64,000 bases of DNA, taken from Couchioplanes caeruleus (GTDB lineage Bacteria > Actinomycetota > Actinomycetes > Mycobacteriales > Micromonosporaceae). The DNA is taken from positions 3,592,501 to 3,656,500 of the forward strand of contig NZ_CP092183.1 in assembly GCF_023499255.1 (NCBI RefSeq), read 5' to 3'. Below, piece after piece: positions 33,597 to 41,727 of the stretch; positions within the stretch are counted from its first letter, which is position 1, and every line of letters starts with the position of its first letter. The notes below the pieces were generated by a model. That model had not been told where the DNA came from, did not search any database, and was given only the letters and a program-made list of their open reading frames with translations. The translations under genes were made by a program, and so were the position numbers.

Positions 33597-33967
33597 CGGC
33601 GCTGCTGGTCATGCTGGGCGCCGCGATCGGGGCGCCGCTGCGCTACCTCGCCGACCGGGCGGTGCAGGCGCGTCACGACTCGGTGTTCCCGTGGGGCACG
33701 TTCACCGTCAACGTCACCGGCTCCTTCATCCTCGGGGTGCTGCTGCACGGGGTCGCGGTGCACGCCGTGCCGGGCAGCGTCAACGCGCTGCTGGGTACGG
33801 GACTGTGCGGGGCGCTGACGACGTACTCCACGTTCGGGTTCGAGACCGTGCGGCTGCTGGAGCAGCGGGTCCGGGCGTACGCGGTCCTCAACGTGGTCGC
33901 GAGCGTGGTCGCGGGCCTCGGCGCGGCATTCTGCGGCATCGCCCTCGCCGAGGCGGTCTGGGGCTGA
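33593..33967 (+). CDS. crcB: Fluoride channel CrcB/Fluc subunit (second copy)
   Basis: A 124-residue Fluc protein with [29 protein letters not shown] and [12 protein letters not shown]. It is shorter than the first copy, without the N-terminal extension. Paired crcB genes in one operon usually encode oppositely oriented subunits of a heterodimer. GTG 33593 overlaps DUF190 by four bases. It is the last gene of the operon. Confidence 0.9.
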   Translation: MTALLVMLGAAIGAPLRYLADRAVQARHDSVFPWGTFTVNVTGSFILGVLLHGVAVHAVPGSVNALLGTGLCGALTTYSTFGFETVRLLEQRVRAYAVLNVVASVVAGLGAAFCGIALAEAVWG

Positions 33968-34015
33968 CCCGCACGGCGCCACCGCCCCGGCCGGCGCCAT
34001 CACCGGCGCAGGTGG

Positions 34016-35080
34016 TCACTCCGTCGCCAGGGTGGCGGGGCGGCCCGGCAGCCCGGCCAGCCAGATCGCCAGGACGGTGACCAGCGTGGCGTAGACGTAC
34101 GGGCGGTCGCCGCCGGTCACGAGCAGCGTGTACCACCAGGGTGCGACCGGCTCGTCGGTGAGCGGCGTCGCGTGCGGCGCCGCGATGAGCAGTCCCGCCA
34201 TCGGCAGGACCGCGAAGCTGACGATGACGCCTGCCGCCGCCGTGAGCTGGGGGAGGCCCCGGCGGCGGGCGGCGCGGCGGTGCAGGCGGCAGGCGGCGAG
34301 CCAGGCCGCGAGCGTCGCCGGGGCCCCCGCCGCCAGGACGGGCAGCGTGTGCAGGTGCTGGTACGTGGCCGGGCGCACCAGGTACGAGGCCGTCGCCTGG
34401 TTGCGGTACCGCCCCGTCGAGACGTCGAGGGTCAGGTGGTCGCGGTGGGCGGTGAACCTCCACAGCGAGTCGTGGGCGAGGTCGACGCCGACCACGTCCG
34501 GGGTCATCTCGTCGTGGACGTCGGTGTCGACGGTCCAGCCCCGCGCCCGGAGCCGGTCGCGGGCGGTGCGGAGGTCGGCCTCGAAGTCGCGCTCCAGCGG
34601 CACCGCGCTCACCTCGAAGGTCGTGGCGCCCGCCAGCGTGTTGTCGTCCACGTCGCTGTCGAAGACCGGGGCTGCGGGCGTACCCGTGACGGTCCGGCCG
34701 GGAAACACCGTGCCGGCCAGCTCCCGGGCCTGCGCCGCGGACATCATCGGCGGCGGTGGGGTCCAGGTGAGGCGGCCCGCGGCGGCCCCGGCGAACATTC
34801 CGGCCGTGACGGCGAGCAGGGCGATGGGTACGGCGGTGCCCGATCCCTTCTGGGGCCTGATCGCCCAGCCGCCGCCGGCCCACGGGCCCCTGCGGGCGGC
34901 CAGGTGCAGCGACGGCAGGGTCAACGCGGCGATCGCCAGGTACCGCAGCCGGGACGCGCGGCCGTGCCGGGCCAGCTCGGCGAGGTCGCCGCGCCATTCC
35001 GCACGCTGACGGTCGCGGAAGCCGGCGGGCAGCATCCGGGCGAGGAGGGCGATCGCGACCCGTTCGAGCAGCGGCGTCAC
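34016..35080 (-). CDS. Hypothetical multi-pass membrane protein paired with PadR
   Basis: A 354-residue protein. A cytoplasmic N-terminal portion (AEWRGDLAELARHGRASRLRY) resembles permease-prefix-like segments found in PadR-linked proteins; one helix follows near residue 105, then a large extracytoplasmic domain and about four C-terminal helices. I know no function. GTG 35080 overlaps the padR stop by four bases. PadR-membrane protein pairs are common in actinobacteria, the regulator controlling its partner. Confidence 0.7.
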   Translation of the reverse strand: MTPLLERVAIALLARMLPAGFRDRQRAEWRGDLAELARHGRASRLRYLAIAALTLPSLHLAARRGPWAGGGWAIRPQKGSGTAVPIALLAVTAGMFAGAAAGRLTWTPPPPMMSAAQARELAGTVFPGRTVTGTPAAPVFDSDVDDNTLAGATTFEVSAVPLERDFEADLRTARDRLRARGWTVDTDVHDEMTPDVVGVDLAHDSLWRFTAHRDHLTLDVSTGRYRNQATASYLVRPATYQHLHTLPVLAAGAPATLAAWLAACRLHRRAARRRGLPQLTAAAGVIVSFAVLPMAGLLIAAPHATPLTDEPVAPWWYTLLVTGGDRPYVYATLVTVLAIWLAGLPGRPATLATE

Positions 35081-35397
35081 CACGCCAGCTCCCCGCCCGC
35101 CGTACCGGGGCGCCGCTTGCGGGCGGCCTCGGCGAGCGCCGTACGCCCGGCCTCGACGCCCTCGGCGGTGAGCCGGTAGTAACGGCGCCGGGGCCGGCCG
35201 GCGGCGGAGGCGTCGACGTCCTCGACGCGGCTCTCCAGCCATCCGGCGTTCTCGAACGCGACCAGGATCGGGTAGACGCTGCCCGGCTCGAGCCCGGCCT
35301 GCAGGGCGAGGTCGAGGCCGTACCGCTCGGTGGTGGGATCGGCCAGCAGCGCCCGCAGCAGCAGGAGCCGCGGGATCGTCATCCGGTGCACACCCAT
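35077..35397 (-). CDS. PadR family transcriptional regulator
   Basis: A 106-residue winged-helix protein (LLLLRALLADPTTERYGLDL, LEPGSVYPILVAFENAGWLE, RRRYYRLTAEGVEAGR) typical of short PadR regulators. ATG 35397 lies six bases after TAGAAT within an AT-rich TATATA patch, indicating a leaderless promoter. It is operonic with the membrane protein gene. Probably autorepressed at the AT-rich site. Confidence 0.9.
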   Translation of the reverse strand: MGVHRMTIPRLLLLRALLADPTTERYGLDLALQAGLEPGSVYPILVAFENAGWLESRVEDVDASAAGRPRRRYYRLTAEGVEAGRTALAEAARKRRPGTAGGELAW

Positions 35398-35442
35398 GGT
35401 CTTATTCTATATAGGGTGCGCAAGGCCCCTAGGATCCCCGTC

Positions 35443-35805
35443 GTGACGCTGAGGTATCTGGGCTCCGTGCCCGACGACGAATGGCGGGCGCTGCTCCGCG
35501 AGCACCTGGACCGTGCGGACTCGTTCCGGGTGCACGTGCCGGACGGTGCGGGTCAGCTGAGCCACGGACGCGCCGACTTCCTGGCGCTGCCGGGGGTCGA
35601 GGTGCGGTCGTGGAGCGGGATGCGCGATGCCGTCGAGATCACCGGTCCGCTCACCCCGGCCGTCCGGGAGATGTTCCTGCGGATGGAGCCGTCGCTCGAG
35701 TCGTTCGATCCGGAACACAAGCTCTGGGACTACGAGCTCGTACGCGACGGCACCGTGATCCTGTCGATCGGCGACTACCACGATCTGCAGATCGCATCGG
35801 ACTGA
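35443..35805 (+). CDS. Hypothetical protein, 120 aa
   Basis: A 120-residue soluble protein that I cannot assign (MTLRYLGSVPDDEWRALLRE at the start, LWDYELVRDGTVILSIGDYH at the end). GTG 35443 is seven bases after TAGGAT (35430-35435), a consensus actinobacterial -10, suggesting a leaderless start; upstream in-frame GTGs would lie inside that promoter. It is divergent from padR. Strong GC3 supports coding. Phage or toxin-immunity ancestry is conceivable but nothing shows it. Confidence 0.65.
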   Translation: MTLRYLGSVPDDEWRALLREHLDRADSFRVHVPDGAGQLSHGRADFLALPGVEVRSWSGMRDAVEITGPLTPAVREMFLRMEPSLESFDPEHKLWDYELVRDGTVILSIGDYHDLQIASD

Positions 35806-35813
35806 GCGACGCC

Positions 35814-35848
35814 GGGCCGTCGGGCCCTGCGGACCGGGACCTCGGCCC
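35814..35848 (+). promoter_or_regulatory. Two GGGMC/GGCCC boxes before small Cys-rich gene
   Basis: GGGCCGTCGGGCCC (35814-35827) and GGGACCTCGGCCC (35836-35848, one base shorter than the usual motif). CAGACT at 35873-35878 is a possible -10 at 24 nt from the second box. These resemble the DosR-like motif found elsewhere in the window but are imperfect. Confidence 0.35.
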
Positions 35849-35909
35849 TGACGTGCGGCACCGCCGCGCCACCAGACTGGGGGCAGCAACGACGCCTGAG
35901 GAGCCCGGC

Positions 35910-36173
35910 ATGTGTGTCATCGACCCGTCGCGTCCCTGCGGGAGCTGCCTCGCGGCGGGACCACAGGAGTGCCCGTACCTGTATCTGCTCGACGCGGACG
36001 AGCTCGCCGCCGTTCAGGCCGGCGCCAGTACCCTCAGCAGCAGCCGTGCGGCCTCGCCGCCGTCCGCCAGGGCGGTCTCGACGGCGCGCGGGACGTCGAG
36101 GTCGTCGAGCAGCGCCGTGACGACCGCGGTCGCGGTTCCGGCAGCGCCGCCGGGACGCCCGGCCGCCGCGTAG
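35910..36173 (+). CDS. Small Cys-rich protein, 87 aa
   Basis: The frame begins MCVIDPSRPCGSCLAAGPQE with further Cys in ECPYLY, giving four Cys in 27 residues, followed by LLDADELAAVQAGA. The second half is Ser/Ala-rich and overlaps the convergent mshC-like gene by 160 bp, so the true protein may be only the N-terminal part of a frame that has run on. A GAGGAG ribosome-binding site precedes the ATG. A metal- or thiol-binding role is plausible; no family is recognised. Confidence 0.45.
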   Translation: MCVIDPSRPCGSCLAAGPQECPYLYLLDADELAAVQAGASTLSSSRAASPPSARAVSTARGTSRSSSSAVTTAVAVPAAPPGRPAAA

Positions 36174-37180
36174 AGGTCCTCCAGCCGGGAGGCCGCCCGG
36201 TCGAGGTCGCCGGGACGGTACTCCCACTGCGCGTGCCACGGCCGGTCGAGGACGAGCATCCGTACCGTCGCGGGGGAGTGGTCGCGCAGGAGGTCGGCGA
36301 CCAGGGTGAGGTTGCCCGTGCTCTTCGCCATCTTCGCGCCGCCCTGGTGGACCGCGCCGACGTGCAGGCGGGCCCGGGCGAACGGCGCCACCGACGTCAC
36401 CGCCTCGACCATCGCCGCCTGGTAGGCGTGGTGCGGGAACGCCAGGTCCGCGCCGCCGGCCAGCACGTCCACGCTCGCCCCGAGCACCGACAGCGCCATC
36501 GCCGCGCACTCGGCGTGCCAGCCCGGCCGTCCCGGGCCCCACGGACCCGGCCAGGCCGGCTCGCCCTGCGCCGACGGGCGCCACACCGCCACGTCGAACG
36601 GGTCGTCGCGGTCCGGGTCGTGCGGGTCGTCGCCGAACTCGGCGCTGCGCGCCAGCGCCACCTCGCGGGGCAGCCCGGAATCAGCCGCGACCTGCGCGCC
36701 GCGGAAGAACACGAAGCCGTTGCGGACGTACGCGCGGTCCGCGGCCAGCAACGCCTCGGCGAGCTGCTGAACCGTACGGATGTGGTGCCGCGCCCTCGGT
36801 TCGTGTGCCGGGCGGCGTACCCGCAGCGCCGTCATGTCCTTGTCGAAGGCGTACTCCTGCTGCAGCGCGAACTGTGCGAAGTCGCTGCCCCGCGCGCCCG
36901 CCGCCCGGGTCAGCACGTCGTCCACGTCGGTGACGTTGCGGCAGCCCACCGTCTCCACCCCGCACAGCCGCCACACCGAGGCGAGCAGGTCCGACCAGAC
37001 GAACGTCGAGGCGTGCCCCAGATGCGTCACGTCGTACGGCGTGATCCCGCAGGTGTAGAGCCGCGCCGTGCCCACCACGGGCAGCCGTGCCCCGGACAGC
37101 CGCAGCGCCGCACCGGGCCCGGCCAGATCGGTGCGCCGCGCGGGGGCGCTTTCGGCAGAGGCCGCGCTGGGTGAGGTCAT
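36014..37180 (-). CDS. MshC-like class I cysteine ligase (mycothiol ligase/CysS family)
   Basis: A 388-residue class I aminoacyl-tRNA-synthetase-fold enzyme. Motifs are YTCGITPYDVTHLGHAST (zinc Cys and HIGH), RNVTDVDD, GRPGWHAECAAMA (zinc ligands) and KMAKSTGN for KMSKS. It lacks the long C-terminal tRNA-binding extension of CysS and matches MshC, which joins cysteine to GlcN-inositol in mycothiol synthesis. The Ala in KMAKS and the location suggest a paralogue of the main mshC. The 3' end overlaps the small Cys-rich gene by 160 bp. Confidence 0.75.
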   Translation of the reverse strand: MTSPSAASAESAPARRTDLAGPGAALRLSGARLPVVGTARLYTCGITPYDVTHLGHASTFVWSDLLASVWRLCGVETVGCRNVTDVDDVLTRAAGARGSDFAQFALQQEYAFDKDMTALRVRRPAHEPRARHHIRTVQQLAEALLAADRAYVRNGFVFFRGAQVAADSGLPREVALARSAEFGDDPHDPDRDDPFDVAVWRPSAQGEPAWPGPWGPGRPGWHAECAAMALSVLGASVDVLAGGADLAFPHHAYQAAMVEAVTSVAPFARARLHVGAVHQGGAKMAKSTGNLTLVADLLRDHSPATVRMLVLDRPWHAQWEYRPGDLDRAASRLEDLYAAAGRPGGAAGTATAVVTALLDDLDVPRAVETALADGGEAARLLLRVLAPA

Positions 37181-37233
37181 CCGCCCATGATGTGCCCGTC
37201 CGGGCCGCGCGCGCCACCGGCCGGGGCTGGAGA

Positions 37234-37247
37234 GGGCCGGAGGTCCG
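37234..37247 (-). promoter_or_regulatory. DosR-like box CGGACCTCCGGCCC
   Basis: Minus-strand match to 12 of 14 motif positions, about 90 bp upstream of a degraded SDR gene and 54 bp upstream of the divergent mshC-like gene. No clear -10 at the preferred 23-nt spacing, so it is tentative. Confidence 0.35.
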
Positions 37248-37335
37248 GGCCGGCGTGACCAAGGTCCGTACCGGCGCGCGGGTCCCGCGGATCATGCTGG
37301 CAGGTGAGGGGGCCTCAGGCACGAAGGAGCAGGCC

Positions 37336-37654
37336 ATGGACACCATGCGGCACCACGGCAGAATCGTGCTGATCACCGGGCGGGCTCGGGCATCGGCCGG
37401 GCCGCCGCGATCCGGTTCGCCGGCGAGGGTGCCCGGGTGGTGGCCACCGACGTCGACGGGGCGGCCCTGGACGGCACGCTGAAGCAGACCGCCGACGCCG
37501 GTGGGCCCTCGAACGCCTCGGCCGGTCGTTCGGCAGGAGCCGCATTCCGGCGCAGCCGGACGAGATCGCGGCGCTGGTGTCCTGGCTGGCCGGCGTCGAG
37601 CTCGGCAACGTCAACGGCGCCGTCATCACCGCCGACGGCGGCTTCATGGCTTGA
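37336..37654 (+). pseudogene. Degraded short-chain dehydrogenase gene
   Basis: The reading begins MDTMRHHGRIVLITG, a standard SDR N terminus, with a good ribosome-binding site. One G is missing in the following Gly-rich loop, so GSGIGRAAAIRFAGEGARVV continues in another frame. After the second strand (VVATDVDGAALDGTLKQTAD) about 150 residues including the Tyr-Lys catalytic region are absent, and only the C-terminal EIAALVSWLAG and NGAVITADGGFMA remain. The gene has therefore suffered a frameshift and a large internal deletion and cannot make an active enzyme. Confidence 0.88.
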
Positions 37655-37698
37655 CCCCCCGCCGCCGGGCGGCCGATGACACTGCCCCGGCGGCGAAC

Positions 37699-37746
37699 GG
37701 CACGGACGCCGGACCTCGAAGCCCCCTCAGGGCCGGCGTCCGTGCC
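37699..37746. terminator. Strong 14-bp inverted repeat hairpin
   Basis: GGCACGGACGCCGG at 37699-37712 pairs perfectly with 37733-37746 across a 20-nt loop. No T-run follows on either strand. It separates the SDR remnant from the hemerythrin gene and may act as a terminator-like structure. Confidence 0.6.
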
Positions 37747-37774
37747 CCTCTACGCCCGCAGGTCCCGTCGGTGC

Positions 37775-37788
37775 GGGCCCAAAGTCCC
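37775..37788 (-). promoter_or_regulatory. DosR/DevR-like box GGGACTTTGGGCCC
   Basis: 13 of 14 motif positions on the minus strand. Exactly 23 nt downstream on the plus strand is GACAGT (37812-37817), a plausible -10 for the hemerythrin gene starting at 37869. The spacing matches the sites before the phosphoribosyltransferase and cysE leader. Confidence 0.55.
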
Positions 37789-37868
37789 TGGCCGGTCGCG
37801 GTCGGCGCGGCGACAGTGGAAGGGTCCGGCGGTGTGCCGGGGCCGCGTTTCGAGCCGGGAGTCAGATC

Positions 37869-38333
37869 ATGTGTGAGTACTGCGGCTGCCAGTCCGTCAC
37901 CGCCATCGAGGAACTGACCCGCGAGCACGACGAGGTGGTCGCGATGATCGCCGAGGTGCGCACCGCCCACGCCGCCGGGGACGTGGCCCGCATGGCCGAG
38001 CTGGCCCGCGCCATCAGCACCGTCCTCGAGCCGCACACCGTCGTCGAGGAGGAGGGCCTGTTCCCGCTGCTGACCGACGACTTCCCCGACCACGTGGCCG
38101 CCCTGCGCGACGAGCACCGCCGCGTCGAGGCGGTCCTCGGCGCGGCCGCCACCGGCGTACCGGCCGACGGCGCATGGCCGGAGGACCTGATCGCCACCCT
38201 GGAGGTGCTGCGCGAGCACATCCTCAAGGAGCAGGATGGGGTGTTCCCCGCCGCGCTGACCACCCTCGGCGGGTCCGACTGGGACACGGTCGACGCGGTC
38301 CGCTCGCGGGTCGGCATCCGCCTCCCGGCGTAG
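37869..38333 (+). CDS. Hemerythrin domain protein with N-terminal CxxCxC
   Basis: A 154-residue protein starting MCEYCGCQ, a C-x2-C-x-C motif, followed by a four-helix hemerythrin domain with His/Glu ligands in TREHDEVV, LEPHTVVEEEGLF, RDEHRRVE and LREHILKEQDG. It likely binds a di-iron centre and reacts with O2 or NO; the Cys cluster may add a redox or metal site. A DosR-like box lies about 80 bp upstream. It is a second hemerythrin in this window, unrelated in architecture to the DUF2249 fusion. Confidence 0.85.
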   Translation: MCEYCGCQSVTAIEELTREHDEVVAMIAEVRTAHAAGDVARMAELARAISTVLEPHTVVEEEGLFPLLTDDFPDHVAALRDEHRRVEAVLGAAATGVPADGAWPEDLIATLEVLREHILKEQDGVFPAALTTLGGSDWDTVDAVRSRVGIRLPA

Positions 38334-38367
38334 GGCGGCCCGCCGCCCGCGAGGAGGTGAGGTCCCG

Positions 38368-39945
38368 ATGACCGGTACGCGGGACCTGCTGCGCTTCATG
38401 CTCCGCCGCGAACGCGCCGCGCTGCCGTGGTGGCTGCTGGGCGCCGCGCTCCTCGTGCTGGTGCAGTCCGCGCAGAGCCAGAAGCTGTACGACAGCCCGG
38501 AGGCCCTCGAGCGGCTGCGCCGGACGATCGGCGGCAACACCGCGGTGATCGCGATGAGCGGGCCGGCCCGGCTGCTCGACTCCATCGGCGGCGAGATCGT
38601 GTTCGAGATCTTCGCGTTCGCCGCGATCGTGGTCGCGCTGATGAGCATGTTCCTGGTCGGCCGGCACACCCGCGCCGAGGAGGAGACCGGCCGCGCCGAG
38701 CTGATCCGGTCGGGCCGGGTGGGGCGGCAGGCCCTGCTCGCGGCGGCGCTCGCCCTGACCGGCCTGGCGAACCTCGCGGTGGCGGTCCTGATCTTCGCCG
38801 TGGCGGCCGGCACGGGCCTCCCGGCCGGCGGCTCGCTGCTGTTCGGCGTCGCGATGGCCGCCGTGGGCCTCACGGTCGCCGCCGCCACCGCGGTCGCGGC
38901 ACAGGTCTTCGAGAGCGTGCGCGCCGTGTACGGGGCGGTCGGCCTCGGCATCGGGGCCGCGTACGTCCTGCGGGCCGCCGGGGACGCCGGCAGCGGCACC
39001 CTGTCCTGGGCCTCGCCGATCGGATGGGGGCAGCGCACGTTCCCGTACGCCGGTGACCGGTGGTGGCCGCTGCTGCTGCCGCTCACGGTGACCGTGCTGC
39101 TCGTGACGCTCGCCGTGGCCCTGTCGCGGCGGCGTGACTTCGGCGCGGGCCTGGTGGCACCCCGGCCCGGCCGGGCCCGGGCGGCCCGGTCGCTGCGCAA
39201 CGCGTGCGCGCTGGCGTGGCGCCTGCAGCGGGCGAGCCTGGCCGGGTGGGCGGCAGGGCTGGCTCTGCTCGGCGTCGCGTACGGCTCGGTCGCAAACAGC
39301 ATCGAACAGTACGTCAAGGACAACCCGGAGATCGCGAAGTTCCTGCCGGGCGGTGCGGCGGACGTCGTCGACGCGTACCTGGCGCTCACCGTGAGCCTCG
39401 CGGCGCTGATCGCTGCGGCGTACGGCGTGACCACGGTCCTGCGGCTCCGCGCCGAGGAGACCTCCGGGCGGGCCGAACCGGTGCTGGCCACGGCGACCGG
39501 GCGGCTGCCCTGGCTGGCCGGGCACCTCAGCGTGGCCCTGGCCGGCGGCGCGCTCCTGCTCGTCGCGTTCGGGCTCGGTGAGGGCACGACGTACGCAATG
39601 ATCATCTCCGATGCCGGCCAGGTGCCGCGGCTGACCGGCGTCGCGCTCGCGTACCTGCCGGCGGTGTGGCTCGTCATCGCCGTCGTGGTGCTGGCGTTCG
39701 GCTGGGCGCCCCGCCCGGCCGCCGCGGTGGGCTGGACCGCCGTCGGCTACTGCACGGTCGTCGCCCTCTTCGCCGACTCCTTCGACCTGCCGGGCTGGGT
39801 GCAGGCGGCATCCCCGTTCGTCCACACGCCGCAGGTGCCGCTCGCGGACCTCGGACCGGCCCCGCTGACCACCATCGTCCTGGTGGCTGCCGCCGCCATC
39901 GGCGCCGGCTACCTGGGACTGCGCCGGCGCGACGTCGGCTACTGA
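38368..39945 (+). CDS. ABC-2 type exporter permease (polyketide-antibiotic exporter family), orphan
   Basis: A 525-residue integral membrane protein with about twelve helices in two similar halves. The repeated segments HTRAEEETGRAELIRSGRVG and LRLRAEETSGRAEPVLATAT are typical of TnrB3/tetronasin-type exporter permeases. Such permeases need an ABC ATPase, normally encoded just upstream, but here the neighbours are hemerythrin and NIPSNAP-like genes and no suitable ATPase is adjacent. It starts 34 bp after the hemerythrin stop with a GAGGAGGTGAGG ribosome-binding site. Confidence 0.85.
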   Translation: MTGTRDLLRFMLRRERAALPWWLLGAALLVLVQSAQSQKLYDSPEALERLRRTIGGNTAVIAMSGPARLLDSIGGEIVFEIFAFAAIVVALMSMFLVGRHTRAEEETGRAELIRSGRVGRQALLAAALALTGLANLAVAVLIFAVAAGTGLPAGGSLLFGVAMAAVGLTVAAATAVAAQVFESVRAVYGAVGLGIGAAYVLRAAGDAGSGTLSWASPIGWGQRTFPYAGDRWWPLLLPLTVTVLLVTLAVALSRRRDFGAGLVAPRPGRARAARSLRNACALAWRLQRASLAGWAAGLALLGVAYGSVANSIEQYVKDNPEIAKFLPGGAADVVDAYLALTVSLAALIAAAYGVTTVLRLRAEETSGRAEPVLATATGRLPWLAGHLSVALAGGALLLVAFGLGEGTTYAMIISDAGQVPRLTGVALAYLPAVWLVIAVVVLAFGWAPRPAAAVGWTAVGYCTVVALFADSFDLPGWVQAASPFVHTPQVPLADLGPAPLTTIVLVAAAAIGAGYLGLRRRDVGY

Positions 39946-39961
39946 GATGCCCGGCCGCGGC

Positions 39962-40201
39962 TCACGGCCGTGACGGCAACAGCGAGCGCATGAACGTACG
40001 GTCATAGCGGCGCACGCATCCGCTCTCGTCCCGGATCGGATCGGCGGCGACGAAGTCCGGGTCGACGCCGAAGCGGGCGCGACAGCGCTCGTGGCCGGCC
40101 AGGCCGGGGAACGAGAACAGCGCCCGGGCCCGGTCGCCTACACCCTCGGCGGGCAGGACGTAGCCGTGGTGGATCTCGTAGTCCACAACGCAGGTGATCA
40201 C
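39962..40201 (-). CDS. Shortened NIPSNAP-family protein, 79 aa (possible remnant)
   Basis: A 79-residue frame from GTG 40201 with a GGAGGAACG ribosome-binding site. It begins ITCVVDYEI and then jumps directly to HHGYVLPAEG, continuing RALFSFPGLAGHERCRARFG and DESGCVRRYDRTFMRSLLP. Typical NIPSNAP proteins are about 105 residues, with a helix of some 25 residues between those first two blocks; that helix is missing in frame. The result is probably non-functional or a minimal ferredoxin-like half-barrel. Confidence 0.6.
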   Translation of the reverse strand: MITCVVDYEIHHGYVLPAEGVGDRARALFSFPGLAGHERCRARFGVDPDFVAADPIRDESGCVRRYDRTFMRSLLPSRP

Positions 40202-40258
40202 CCACCGTTCCTCCACCCGGCGACGGCCCCGGCGCCCGCCCGTGGCATCGCCGCGGCC

Positions 40259-40571
40259 ATGACTGAGGGATCCCGCCCGCCGGGCGTCGGCATGGTGGTG
40301 CTGCGTCCCGGGCCTCACCCCGGCCGGCCCGCGCGCCTTCGCGGTCGCGATCGACCTCACCGCGGGCGCCGTCACCGCGGGCGTGGTCGCGGAACACGCC
40401 GGCGGCACGCCGCAGGTCCGCGAACCGCACGTCTTCGAACGCTGGCAGTGGTGGCCGCTCACCGGCCTGCCCCACCCGCTCTTCCCGGCGAGCGCCGCGG
40501 TGCTGGCGGTGTGGTGCGGCACGCCGGTCCCGGACGGCTGGTCGGCGCACCGCATCACCGACGACTCGTAG
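40259..40571 (+). pseudogene. Frameshifted hypothetical gene
   Basis: From ATG 40259 the first 16 codons (ending VVLRP) have strong GC3. Around 40305-40316 the coding signal moves to another frame, which continues with AGPRAFAVAIDLTAGAVTAG and then a Trp-rich tail (FERWQWWPLTGLPHPLFP) to the stop at 40571. The second frame has coding-type codons well before its first possible start at 40383, so a single-base indel in the CCCGGG run is the best explanation. The family is unknown. Confidence 0.6.
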
Positions 40572-40580
40572 CCGACGAGA

Positions 40581-40594
40581 GGTCCGAAAGCCGC
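40581..40594 (+). promoter_or_regulatory. DosR-like box GGTCCGAAAGCCGC
   Basis: 11 of 14 positions of the reverse-oriented motif. It is 23 nt from AAGCAT (40618-40623), a weak -10, which is followed six bases later by ATG 40630. The geometry is the same as at the other sites, supporting a leaderless flavin-reductase-like transcript. Confidence 0.4.
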
Positions 40595-40629
40595 CAGCGG
40601 CACCGCCCTCCGCCGGGAAGCATGGCGGC

Positions 40630-41265
40630 ATGCATGTGGTACCCGGTCTCAAGGTCCTCTATTTCGGCACCCCGGTCGTGCTGGTCAGCACGACCAACCC
40701 CGACGGCTCGCCGAACCTCGCCCCGATGTCGTCGGCCTGGTGGCTCGGCAGCTCCGGCATGCTGGGCCTGGGCGACGCCGGCCAGACGTCGGCCAACCTG
40801 CGCCGGCACGGTGAGTGCGTGCTGAACCTCCCCTCATCGGCGATGGCTGCGGTCGTCGACCGCATCGCGCTGACGACCGGGCGTGCCGAGGTGAGCGGGT
40901 ACAAGCGGGCGCAGGGATACCGGTACGTGCCGGACAAGTTCGCCCTCGCCGGCCTCACCCGGCAGAGCTCCGACCTGGTCGCCCCGCCGCGGGTGGCGCA
41001 GTGCCCGATCCAGCTGGAGTGCCGGGTGACCGCGACGCACCCGTTCGGCGCCCCGGGCGTCACCGCCACTGCCTTCGAGGTCGAGGTGCTGCGTACGCAC
41101 GTCGACGAGCACCTGGTCATCCCCGGCACCAGCCACATCGACCCGCTGCGCTGGGACCCACTGATCATGAAGTTCACCGAGTTCTTCGGCGCCGGCGTCA
41201 ACGTCCACCCGTCACGGCTCGCCGCCGGCTGGCAGATGCCGGCCCTCCGCCCGGCAGACGCCTGA
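40630..41265 (+). CDS. Flavin reductase-like (split-barrel FMN-binding) protein
   Basis: A 211-residue protein of the DIM6/NTAB flavin-binding family: VLVSTTNPDGSPNLAPMSSA, then LGLGDAGQTSANLRRHGECV and LNLPS. These bind FMN and act as flavin reductases or flavoprotein oxygenase partners. ATG 40630 fits a leaderless start after AAGCAT. The preceding DosR-like box suggests redox or hypoxia regulation. The physiological partner is not evident nearby. Confidence 0.82.
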   Translation: MHVVPGLKVLYFGTPVVLVSTTNPDGSPNLAPMSSAWWLGSSGMLGLGDAGQTSANLRRHGECVLNLPSSAMAAVVDRIALTTGRAEVSGYKRAQGYRYVPDKFALAGLTRQSSDLVAPPRVAQCPIQLECRVTATHPFGAPGVTATAFEVEVLRTHVDEHLVIPGTSHIDPLRWDPLIMKFTEFFGAGVNVHPSRLAAGWQMPALRPADA

Positions 41266-41346
41266 CGCTGCGCTGTGCGACGCCGGATAGCGGCCGTCGC
41301 GATGCACTAGCGTCGGCCTCGACGTCCCGTCGACCTCGGAGGTGCT

Positions 41347-41727
41347 GTGTTCCACGGCCATGACTTCGACGCAGCCGAACGCATCGTTGACGGATGGCAG
41401 GAGGGCTTTGAGCGGCGTGCCGCGCGGGCGCACGACCTTGCCGGCCGGATCGGCGAGCTGCAGGCGTCGGCTCGCAGCGCTGACGGCCTGGTGGAGGTGA
41501 CTGTGGGAAGTACGGGCGAGCTACTCGATCTGCACCTCGATGAGGATGTGCGACGGCTGCCGGCGACCCAGATCACACAGCGGATCATGGTTGCCGCTCG
41601 GGCAGCGCGCGCCGAGCTGTTGAAGAAGGTGACTGTCGCAGTCGATGACACCGTGGGCGCCGACACGGAGTCCGGCCGCGCGATCCTGGCGGGCTATCGG
41701 ACCGTCGACACCGGGCGGGGGCTCTGA
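41347..41727 (+). CDS. YbaB/EbfC-like protein of type VII effector cluster
   Basis: A 126-residue protein related to the YbaB/EbfC nucleoid-associated fold (ADGLVEVTVGSTGELLDLHL, then ATQITQRIMVAARAARAELL). Such divergent YbaB paralogues are usual first genes in WXG100-type effector loci of actinomycetes and may act as chaperones rather than DNA binders. GTG 41347 has a GGAGGTG ribosome-binding site; TAGCGT at 41308-41313 is a likely -10. The next gene starts directly after its stop (TGAATG). Confidence 0.75.
   Translation: MFHGHDFDAAERIVDGWQEGFERRAARAHDLAGRIGELQASARSADGLVEVTVGSTGELLDLHLDEDVRRLPATQITQRIMVAARAARAELLKKVTVAVDDTVGADTESGRAILAGYRTVDTGRGL

Noticed and set aside
40259..40571. Programmed ribosomal frameshift
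   Set aside because: There is no slippery heptamer or downstream structure; a CCCGGG-associated indel is simpler, especially beside other decayed genes.
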